Assembly: GCA_020736575.1 (NCBI GenBank) | Contig: JAGPYM010000002.1 | Coordinates: forward strand, 2,728,001-2,792,000 | Length of the DNA: 64,000 nt | DNA from: Thelonectria olida | Taxonomy: Eukaryota; Ascomycota; Sordariomycetes; Hypocreales; Nectriaceae | Direction: 5' to 3' | Part shown: positions 55,124 to 64,000 of the stretch, in pieces | Position numbering within the stretch: the stretch's first letter is position 1 | Layout: each line of letters starts with the position of its first letter | Notes under the pieces: generated by a model | Database searches by the model: none | Told to the model about the DNA's origin: nothing | The model's input: only the letters and a program-made list of their open reading frames with translations | Position numbers and translations under genes: made by a program

Positions 55124-56301
55124 ATGACTTCTCTTCCATCTACCCAAAAGGCCGTTGCCCTCCCAGCCAAGAGGACGCCTTTTGTCGAACTTGACGTCCC
55201 TGTCTATTCTCCCGCTTCCGGCGAAGTAGTCATCCACGTCCAATGGACAGCGTCTACTCCCCTTGACCTCCACAGAGCCGACGGCGGCCTGCTCATATCC
55301 GAGTATCCCGAACAGATGGGAAGCGGCGGCGCCGCCGGTACCGTCGTGGCCGTCGGCGAGGGCGGCGATCTCAAGAACCTCAAAATCGACGACCGCGTTG
55401 TGACGTTCGCCTTCCACGGAGGCCAGGAGGCCAACCATCAAGAGTATATCACCATCCCCGCGTATTTGGCATCAAAGATCCCCGATAGCTTGAGCTTCGA
55501 GGCTGCCGTGACTGTGCCCGTGAACCTGGTCACCGTCTTCCACACGGCCACTGCCGACTTGGACCTCGAGCTGCCGTGGCCTATCCCAGAGGGCTGGACG
55601 CCCAAGCACGCCGATGAGCTGATCCTCGTCTGGGGCGCTGCCAGTAGTGTGGGAATCTTCGCCCTGCAGGTGTTCAAGCATTGGGGCTATAAGAATATCA
55701 TCGCGATAGCCAGCGGCAAGCACCATGCCCACTTGCGCGGCATCGGCGCCACGGAGACGTTTGACTACCGGAAGGAGGGCGTTGTCGATGCTATCCTAGC
55801 ACACGCCCCCAAAATCCCGTACATCCTGGACTGCGTTGGCTCCGTCGACGGGACGCTCAAGCCGCTGACCAAGATAGCGCAAGCCGGTTCCAAGGTGGCC
55901 ATCATGCTGCCCGTCATTCTCAAGGACGCCACAGAGGACGAGGAGCCCGAGTACGAAATGGACGCGTCGAAATGCCTTGTTGGCGAATGGGCCGAAGGCG
56001 TCATCGTTCGGGGCGTCCGCACCCATTTCTATCTTAGTGTAAGCCCTCGCGCGACCTCAACAACTGAAGTGTTTCAAGAGGTTTTGCTAACTCCTCCTAG
56101 AACGAATTCTTCAAGGATAAGCTCCAACCAGAGATCGTCTCGGCCCTTCTAAGGGACGGCGTCGTGTTACCAAACCGATACCGGGTTGTGGAGGGAGCGA
56201 CGGCTGTGGAGAGGGCACAAAATGCGTTGGATATTCTGCGTCGCAGGGATGTGAGCGGAGAGAGGCTGGTATGGCGGGTTGCTGAGGAGGCTGATATCTG
56301 A
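55124..56301 (+). CDS. Medium-chain dehydrogenase/reductase (zinc-type ADH-like)
   Basis: NAD(P)H-dependent oxidoreductase of the medium-chain dehydrogenase/quinone reductase superfamily, in the group that contains fungal enoyl reductase-like and toxin/stress-inducible alcohol dehydrogenases. Exons 55124-56038 and 56101-56301 are joined across a 62-bp intron (GTAAGC...CTAG), giving 371 residues. The N-terminal GroES-like domain (residues ~20-150) contains PLDLHRADGG, GSGGAAGTVVAVGEG and DRVVTFAFHGGQ. The Rossmann domain has WGAASSVGIFALQ and later YILDCVGSVDGTL. The catalytic and structural zinc cysteines of classical ADHs are absent, so it is probably zinc-independent. The C-terminal exon carries LPNRYRVVEGATAVERAQNALDILRR, a common ending. 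Convergent with the Zn2Cys6 gene. Substrate unknown. Confidence 0.9.
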
Positions 56302-57045
56302 GTAACATCTACTAGCTACGATGCTTATCTTTAGGTCTTTGTTTCTTTGGTTCTTTGAAATCATAAATGAGTTGAAACACCGGCACTCAAGGCCGCGTGT
56401 CGTTGGCCATTTTCTTCTCAGTCGAGGCCGTAGTCGTATCATGCATAAACGCAATATGGCAAACCATCTTTGAACAGTCTAGTTCCAGTTCAACAAACGA
56501 TGTATTATTATAGCTCCGAGCGCATCCTTGGATTGGGAGTTCCCAGCCTTGGGGTGTGCGCTGTGAACACCCCTATGCGTTGCCATATGTAGGCAGATGG
56601 CCAACTCATCATTCTAAACAGGCGGTGAATCGGGCGCCAACTGACGCCCTGACGTGAGACTGGCGTCCGGGATATCGTGTGAGGGCAAAGTATAGTGCCA
56701 GTTTATGCATCGTTGACCCAATCGTTCGGTACCCCAACGTCACCCCCGGAAGTTTTGAAGCGGCTAGGGATCTAGCCTTGTCACATGGCGTTCGCCCTTG
56801 AGCTAAACCAGGTTGACGGTTCTTCGGTCTCGTTCAGTCGAACAGCGCTGCAGCCACCCCGGGTAGATGCCTATCACCACCTGGCGCTTCGTTCGGAGCC
56901 CCAGGCTAGCATCGGAAGTGCAGCCTCGTGCGATCAGTGTTTACTGTGAATATAAATCGACACAGGTTATTGTACGGCAGCCCGCTGCCCACATTATCAA
57001 TCGTGAGAAGAAACGAAACGCCCTAACCCAGAACCACCTTTCACC
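56302..57045. terminator. 3' region, dehydrogenase / Zn2Cys6 regulator
   Basis: A 744-bp spacer between convergent stop codons, with no supportable gene. Confidence 0.45.
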
Positions 57046-58631
57046 TCACACCACGATCGGCACGTTGCCAGTGCCTTGCATGAAATAGTCCATGGCCTCA
57101 GGACCCGCTTGTCTATACACGATCACCGTTAGCAAGACGATCCTTTCATCATAAGAGTATCCCCAGCTTCAACTTACGCTGTGAGCAACACTTTTGTAAA
57201 ATCATCAATGTCTTCTGCTCGAGCGTGCATCCACACGTCTTTAAAGTCCATGTCGGATACACAATACTGAGGCTTCATATGCCATGCCTGGAAGAAGTTG
57301 ACTGAGCTCGTCGCATCCCAGAGGTGTCGTGACGCAGTGAAGGAGTGAGGGAGCTCCATGACCTCGCAGGGGGCTGTCGATAAGTTAATATCCAATTTCT
57401 TGAGGCGCTGGCCTAAGCATGTAGACTCACGCTCCATTGACTTGAGAATGTAGCTCAAACAGACGAAAGAGAGTGCCATCATGACCGTCCTCCTCGTGCT
57501 CTCAAGAAGAATCCAGCTCTGCATACACGTCAGTAAGCAACTCCTTTGTCAGATCACCACAAAGCCACTTACCTCCCAACTCGTAGGTGGTCGCTCTCTG
57601 GACATCAATACGCTTGGACTGATCCCCTCCTCCATCTCAATCCTGATCTCCTTGAGATCATTCAACCACGCCAAGAACTGCGGCGTCTCGCGCTCACTCG
57701 TCGCCCTAAGCCCTATATCTCCATCAAACATGCGGATCGAGTCCAAGATGACGAGCGCCTGTACACGCGCAATTTTCTCAATCGGGGTGTTGGCCCGCTC
57801 GCCCTCGCGGTGGATGTCTTTGGCCACATCGGCGATGAGCTTGTACACCCATGCCTTATTCTCATGCGTGCGCGTTACGTACGCCGTCGCCGCAGAGAAG
57901 GCCGCCATCATGGTCCGTGGCAAGTTGGAGCCGTACAACCGCGGGTGGATAAATGGCAGAGTGCGGGTCCGCGCAAAGTCGCGGTACATGTTGGTGAGGA
58001 AGTCGACGATGAAGCCGACCCGACTGCGCGGGTCATGCACGTCGAGCGGGTTGAAGGCGGCCAGACAGTCACCGACTTCGTTGAGCAGCGAGGGATCGCG
58101 GACGGCAACAGCGGCGTGCATTGTTGGCACAGGAGGGAGGTCCATCTTGCTGGGGCCGAAGTCGTTGAGATTCCATAGCTCGGCGCCGGCGGAGGAGTTG
58201 TTCGCCATGAGGTGGTCGATGATGGAGAAGTCGAGGTTCGAGTCGAGAGTCATGGATGGGACGCTTGTGGTCTGTTGTTGCAGGCTCTCGGGCGACGTCG
58301 TAGCCGTGGTAGGAGTGTTGATATTGGTGGAATTGCATGTATCCAAGCTCTCAATATCAAAGCTCATATCAAAATCGTGCAACTCGCTGCTCGATGAAGG
58401 CACAGCGCTCGCAGCAGAGACGCCGCCGAGATCCTCGTCGTGAAAGGCAGCTCCAGGAGGAAGCTTCTGATAGACGCAGTCGAGGCCCTTTGCAGCGCAA
58501 CGAGTGCAGCGGGGAGTCTTCTTATCGCACTTGCGCTTGCCCCTTACACAGGCGTTGCAGCTCTTTTGTCTTGAAGCTGCAACACGGTCCATCTTCCGCA
58601 GCGTCAAGGGCGTGAGAGAGTCCATCATCAA
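57046..58631 (-). CDS. Zn2Cys6 transcription factor
   Basis: Fungal binuclear-zinc-cluster regulator, nuclear and DNA-binding. Four exons are inferred: 58631-57573, 57518-57431, 57373-57178 and 57112-57046, giving 469 residues with agreeing phases. The Zn2Cys6 motif is complete: C25, C28, C35, C42, C45, C52 with basic residues RGKRK between, spacing C-x2-C-x6-C-x6-C-x2-C-x6-C. Downstream is a Ser/Thr-rich linker, then a middle region reading SWILLESTRRTVMMALSF and ATSSVNFFQAWHMKPQYCVSDMDFKDVWMHAR, a pattern found in a group of Zn2Cys6 proteins lacking a canonical fungal_trans name. The second intron (57 bp) has no in-frame stop. In-frame ATGs at 58625 and 58592 are alternative starts. Targets unknown; it may or may not control the adjacent dehydrogenase. 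Confidence 0.88.
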
Positions 58632-59850
58632 GGGTATTTAATGTGTGGAAGAGACGAGCACAGCGGCGGACTGGCGGTGTTTCTGGTAATTGGCCAAGAG
58701 ATAAATAAGAAATGAGACCGACCAGACAGATGCCGGTCGGCGGGCTTTTGATGGATTCTGCGGACTTGTGGTTGGTGTCCGTAAGCAGAGGGCCGGCCTC
58801 AAGGTTGCTCCGAGTCTCTCATGAGTCGTCGTCCGCCCATGGCCAGTGAAGGAAGTCCCGAAAGTCCGCAACTCCGCAGGACCGCAAGACCCACCATCCA
58901 TCCGCCTTCCGCCATCTTATGCGCCCATCTGACGCCAAAAGTGACTTATTACTCCCCAGCGGGATTCATCGAAGCCCTTTATCTTATCGGTGGCACCGAC
59001 TGACTAACTTCATGCCACCATCTCATACCACAGGCACTCATGCAAATACACTCCAAGAATCAGATCTCGTCGTCATGAGTCGACAGCGTTGGGTCATTTC
59101 TATTCTTAACCCATGTCAATAAGTTATAACCGTCAAAAACTACTTGGACAGCTACACCGCACACAAACCACATGAACCCCCATCCTAGTTCCTGTCCCAA
59201 CCATTTCCCAATCCTTCCCCGGCCAGCCCAACCAGCCATTGCCATAGGGGGTGAAACCTCCTTAAAACCGCCTTTTAAAAATGGGTATATACGTCTCGCA
59301 ACACCCGACCCGACTGACGCCTGCTTTCCCCCGTTCGTGGGGCTGCTGGGCGCCGAGTATTCGTTGACTCGGCTGGCCCGCCCACCCAATAATATTAATG
59401 GCTTCCGGGTTCCCAATACAAACAAAACAAGAAAAAAAAGGAACGAAAAAGGACTCCACGAAACTTCCCTTGCCCCTTTGAAGAAGCGTATATGTGGAAT
59501 GGACAGCAGTGATTGACAACAAGTCCACGGTCCGTTTGCCATACTGATACAATGGTCATTGGACATACCGACCAGAGAACAGAAGAAAGAAAAGTAAGTC
59601 GGAGTATGAGTAGGAAATCTAATAAAGACAAGGAGCTCAACGCTCCGGGTTGGCTGATAAGGGCATATGTGTTGAAGGACCAGTCCATCCGGTTTCATCT
59701 TCTTGTGATGAACCCTTTCAACTGCCCAGGTATCATGACAACTTTTCTCCCTTCATCATTCAGTCGTGCAGAGTAGATGACAAAGAAAAGCGTATTCGCA
59801 GTTCATGGAGCGATAGAAGTATTTGGGCCAAAACAAGAACCGGGAGTGGT
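58632..59850. other. Spacer between Zn2Cys6 and bHLH genes
   Basis: A 1.2-kb interval. A 212-codon minus-strand frame (59698-59060) begins about 150 bp past the bHLH stop. It has a hydrophobic stretch but no family character, and I read it as chance within the bHLH 3' region. The Zn2Cys6 promoter lies at the left edge. Confidence 0.45.
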
Positions 59851-61441
59851 CTAGCGATATCCGTTCACTCGTGGTGCATCATATTGAACACCCATCATAG
59901 AGTCAGGACCGTTGGGCATGTTGTTACTGATGGAACGAATCGGGGGAAGTTCAGGCCTGGCTGGATTGGCGTAGGGATCAGCGGCGTAGGGCCCAGGTGG
60001 TTGAGATGCTGGCGGGGGTGGAGGTGGTGGCGCATGGCCTGATGAGGAGCCAAGTTCTCCGCGAAGCTGGGCAATCTCCATTCTGAGCCCTGCCACTTCG
60101 CGGCGAAGCATTTCGTTGTCTCCCACGGCATGGGTATAGTTCGTTTGCCATTGTTTGAGACTGTCAGCTTGCTTTTGGTGCTCGTTGATCGCTACATCTT
60201 GTCAGTCCAAGTCTTATGCATCAGCTACTTCCTCAATAAACTCACCTTTAGTTAAAATTTCCCACTTGGAAGCTTTGGAGCCTCGTTCCTGCGGCATGAG
60301 GTCTCTAAGTTGATCAAACAGTTCCTTCATCTCTGTTCTTCGCTTTCGCTCGGCCAGTTTGTGGCTGACTCTGAGTTCAGGTGTGCGGCTGTAAGGTTGG
60401 TTTCCTGCAGGACCACCTCCTTCTTCGGCTTGGAGATCGCTCAGCTGCTTGTGCTGCATGCTATGGTGGTGGACGGGGAGGAATTCCGAGGCGGACATGC
60501 GCGCGTAGTCTCCTTCATCCAGTCTCCGCTGGCCAGGTGGCAGCCGTGATTCCGTCGTAAATTGACTGCTTGCGACGGACTCGGTGATACTACTACGCCT
60601 CGAGTCCACATAGTGGGGGGCGCTGCTTACTCGCTGAATCTCCTCCTCGGGGAAAGCCCAAGCCTGGCCCTTAGTAGGCTCTGCGGCTCGAGCGATATGG
60701 CTTGTAGCGGGTCCAGAAATAACCGGCGCTGTCTTGACTGCCTTGTTGTCGGGATTCCGATCGGCGCTGGGTTGGTAGCCATTGGAAATTCGATGGATGG
60801 AGTGGTTCTCCAACCTCTCTAGACCGGCGCGCGGATTTCGCTGGTTGTGGAGAGTATTTTGGATAGAGGACGTCGATTGGTTGTTGCTAGCGTAAGGAGA
60901 ACCTCCCAGTCGCATGTCGCTCAATCCCTGATTAATCCTGCTGTCAACGCTCTCCCGTCGGAGCATTCCCATTCCCGGGGCAAGGGTCTCTCCGAGCGTG
61001 GCGTTATTGGTGGTAGAATCGATCGAGGTTGGCCGTCGGGAGTCGAGGTTGCCAGGCGTGGTTGGCGAAACGATGGCCGAGACGCTCATGTTCGTCGTTG
61101 ACGGCGAAACAAGGGCCTGGGGCACCATGTTTGACGCAATGGGTGAAGGGGTCTTATCTTGCGATGACGATTGATATCCAGAACCGCTTGGGCTAAGGCC
61201 GTTCACATTGAAGGAAGCGGCTGAGGTATCTACAAGGAAGAAGTTAGCGACAATGTCACTCCTTGCTGTGTAAGTCAATGAGCGTCGTACGCTTACTGGA
61301 AGCGTCCGCGTTGGAGTAGAATCCCGAGTCTCGCAAGTGCGGAGGGGGGTTGGAACTCAGGGCCGGGGTGTCGTCGTTGAGGATATTGTTCAGGCCGGCC
61401 GTCTTGGGAGGCGGAGGGCGCTGTTGACTGTGAGTGTCCAT
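59851..61441 (-). CDS. bHLH transcription factor with leucine-zipper-like extension
   Basis: Basic helix-loop-helix regulator, nuclear, expected to bind E-box-type sites as a dimer. Three exons are inferred: 61441-61297, 61229-60246 and 60191-59851, giving 489 residues. Residues 1-~330 are disordered and Ser/Pro/Asn-rich. The bHLH starts near residue 336 with SHKLAERKRRTEMKELFDQL; the His, Glu and Arg pattern H-x4-E-x2-R matches E-box contact residues of the class. The loop contains GSKASKWEI, and helix 2 crosses the last intron (ILTKAINEH). Heptads with Leu/Met continue directly (SLKQWQTNY...MLRREVAGLRMEIAQLRGEL), giving a bHLH-zipper arrangement. The tail is proline-rich. Target genes cannot be inferred from neighbours. 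Confidence 0.9.
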
Positions 61442-64000
61442 GACAGTCAGGTTGGCGACAAAAAAGCGTTGACGTAGGTGAAGGCGAGGCTAGAGGATAA
61501 TTGGGCCAGGTCGCCACGGTTGAGTGCGATGGTGGGAGTTGTCGCCCGAAAGGTCGCGTGGGGAGAAAGAAGCTCGTTGGAATGGGTCAAGAGACCTTGA
61601 CGTATGGATGCAAAGGGAGAGCACGGGGAATATAATATGTTCGAGCGGAAGGCGAAGTCGAGTCTACTGGGAACAAGACTAGACCAGACGAGACGAGATG
61701 ATTGAGCGAGGCGAGGGCAGCAGACACAGACGCCAAGATAGAGCGAGAGGCCGCGATAGAAGCCCAGGAGAGGGTCGTAGGGTGCGGGTGTGGTGACAAC
61801 AACGACGAGGGAATCGTGGGAGGAGGCAATACAAGGGGGAGATGAGAGTTGGGAAAGACGCACTCAGAGCGGCTCCTGAGAAGAGAGGAGCGGGATACGT
61901 TTAGATTTGAGAGCGAAGTTGGGAGGGGTGCCCGGCCATACTTGACGTTGTAGGATGGATGGATGGGATTGTGGATGGGGATACGGGATGGAATTGAGAG
62001 GGAGAGGGAGAGAGCGCGAGTGAGTGAGTGAGAGAACAGAGACCCCCCCGGACCCAAGCCACATGGGCGAGCGAGACGGGACATGGATTTTTAGCACGCC
62101 CACGACGACCCAAGATGGCCAGAGGCTACCTCAAAATTGCCCCGGTCTGGAGGCGGCCGATGTACTCATGAGGCTTGACTCGGGGAAAGAGGTACATCCA
62201 GTCGACCCTGTTCTCTCTGCCTCCAGCTTCTTTTGGCCAATCTTGTGGCCTTGGTGGCCTCCATTCCCACGTTCGCTGGCGCCAGAGAGGAAAAAACATG
62301 GGCATCCATCCGTGAGTCGGGTAAGAGCCACGCCCCGCCAGGCGCTCAACCCTCCCCAACCTGCGCGTCCCCGGCAAGGGAAAGAATCGCGCTTCTTTAG
62401 CGGGTTTGCACTGTATCGAGCTTCCCACTGGACGGGAGAGGCCAAGGGGGGAGGCACAAGCTGAGAGAGGCGCTTTCTCAGGGCCGCCGTTCAAAGTGCT
62501 GGCAACCTCCAAGACAGGTGGCCCGCGCGTGGCGGCTTGCCGTCGAAGGTACCCCAGTTCATCGAAGAACCGCAGCTGGCGCGAGAAACTCATGGAAGAG
62601 ATACCACGCTTCCTCGTACCCGCGACTCCAGCCAGGCCTGGGGTTGAGAGACTTGGTGCCTTGACTGACCCTGGAAAGTCAGCAAATACTGCCCTAAAAC
62701 AACACCGGCCTGGGTGCGGACCAGTACACAGTACGAAGCGCCTTGGTAGCCCCCACAAGGTCCCAGTTCCATGTGTCGAGGTATTCCAACAAGACTCGAT
62801 ACTCCTAAGCAAGCCATCACGCTACTGTCTTGGAATATGTCGGGGCGTCCCACACTGTGATTCTTTGTATCCATCCACATCTTTTCCCCAAACCTTGACC
62901 AGCCAATTTGCTGCTGCTGATGTTGCAGAGGAAGAAGAAGGGGGGAGTGGCCGACTTCTCAGCGACTTCAGGAGCATAGGCGGCAAGAGAAACCTGTCCT
63001 AGTCCAACTCTCCAATTACTTACTCTTTGCATCTTCACCAAACTGGCACCAGACTTGCCAAAGCGACAACATCTCGACGACAAGTTGGATAAGGGCCGAT
63101 CTACGTAGTATTCATCATTAGTGCGGTTGCGTCAAGCGCTCAGTCGTGGCTCTATGATGCTGCACATATCAGAAAAGGCCCGGCTTGAGATTCATCATCC
63201 TGTCAGTGCACGACGGTCAATGGCCTGGTGCTGCAGAAACATCGTACCAAGGCTGGCTGATGCCGAGCATGGTTGGCTCCCTGGTCCTCAACCCCCTCAG
63301 GGCCAGTCTATCGGTTATTCCCTTCGCCCAGCCGCGCCGATGGGAGTCTCTGATGAGATGAGATGAGGGGATTGGGACCTGTGTGCGCCGATGAGAAGGG
63401 GGGCACAGACGCTTGTGCAACGTCTGCACCCAGCCATCCATCCAGCTGGCCAGACGACGGCCTCAGCCAGGATGAAATTGTACTCGTTGTTTGCGTGTGT
63501 TCCCAGCTTTACTCGAGACAGGTGGCACGAGAGAGGGGACGAGCGCAAGGGATCAGGTAGAACAACGACACGAGCTTTCGAACCTGAGGGAGAGCGCCTG
63601 TACCGGGTTTTGCTTGCTCTCCTAGACACGCGAGGTGGCCATTCCACATGCCAATCGTCGGCGGGATGAGCACGTTCCTCACTGAACTTTCTCTCAATTC
63701 TGCATTACTTTGTTTTGTACATAAGATTTGTACAGTAGAGTGGGTAGCGTACATCGCGACTCCAGCAGGAAAATCCCTGGGTACATATTAGTTGGTACAT
63801 GCCCAGTCATAGCTCCCCCTTCACCTCGGCCATTTAGCTTAACCAAGAACCGGAGGAGGAAATCGAGCACCAGGAGAGGCGAAATTCGACAACGAGAGAG
63901 CGAATAAGGGAGTGCGGATAAAACGAAAGAAAATAAAATTCTTCAGACTCGGTTCCCGAAACGTCGTGGCATCTCAAAGGCTGAGCGGCGTTCTCATGGG
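61442..64000. other. Upstream/intergenic DNA, no gene seen
   Basis: The first ~650 bp are upstream of the bHLH start. On the minus strand (the gene's strand) they are C/T-rich, with donor- and acceptor-like sites, so they probably hold the leader, perhaps with a 5' UTR intron. From 62.1 to 64 kb I see short frames on both strands without family character and support no gene. A gene beyond the right edge may have its promoter here. Confidence 0.45.

Noticed and set aside
50077..58631. Secondary-metabolite gene cluster (membrane proteins, dehydrogenase, Zn2Cys6 factor)
   Set aside because: No backbone enzyme (PKS, NRPS, terpene synthase), P450 or transporter is present, so a cluster is not supported.
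59060..59698. 212-codon minus-strand frame
   Set aside because: It lies in the 3' region of the bHLH gene with no recognisable family, and competing frames exist on both strands.

Overview
The window looks like nuclear DNA of a filamentous ascomycete, probably a Sordariomycete and possibly Hypocreales. Genes are spaced at about one per 3 kb and lie on both strands. Introns are short (about 48-90 bp) with GTRNGT donors and YAG acceptors. Leaders are pyrimidine-rich, and the protein set is typical of Pezizomycotina: Pth11/rhodopsin-type membrane protein, Zn2Cys6 regulator, FLC/TRP-like channel, SET-MYND protein. I found no bacterial, viral or transposon genes, no tRNA or rRNA, and no CRISPR array. 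The lineage call is inference from gene structure and protein style, not from a database search.

Layout. 0-4.1 kb: poorly coding DNA with a broken NmrA-like oxidoreductase and possible gene debris. 4.1-13.8 kb: housekeeping block with PRE7 (20S proteasome beta-6) divergent from STT4 (phosphatidylinositol 4-kinase), which converges on a CDF metal transporter with Mn-type DxxxD motifs. 13.8-21.8 kb: about 8 kb without a convincing gene, rich in microsatellites, ending in a long C/T-rich leader. 21.8-29.6 kb: a conserved-looking low-complexity protein with an apparent frameshift, then RIB4 (lumazine synthase) divergent from an MLH2-like MutL protein. 29.6-33.5 kb: a second gene-poor interval with short tandem repeats.

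33.5-48.9 kb: FLC/TRP-like membrane protein, REX1-type exonuclease divergent from a Mis18/Yippee-like protein, SET-MYND protein, SIL1 (ER nucleotide exchange factor), a small histidine-rich secreted protein and a membrane-anchored glutaredoxin. 50-61.4 kb: uncharacterised multispan membrane protein, rhodopsin-domain (Pth11-like) membrane protein, small basic protein, medium-chain dehydrogenase/reductase, Zn2Cys6 regulator and bHLH regulator. 61.4-64 kb: upstream or leader DNA of the bHLH gene and sequence with no gene I can support.

Most genes are unlinked housekeeping functions. SIL1 and the glutaredoxin both serve the secretory pathway, and the 50-59 kb stretch is accessory in character, but I see no coherent biosynthetic cluster. 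No clearly new multi-gene system is visible. The best leads are the doubly broken oxidoreductase, the TGA/ATG-overlap frameshift near 24.26 kb, the histidine-rich secreted peptide, the Mis18-like gene, and two stop-free introns of length divisible by three in the rhodopsin-like and Zn2Cys6 genes. Exon joins given here were deduced by eye from splice-site consensus, phase and family similarity.
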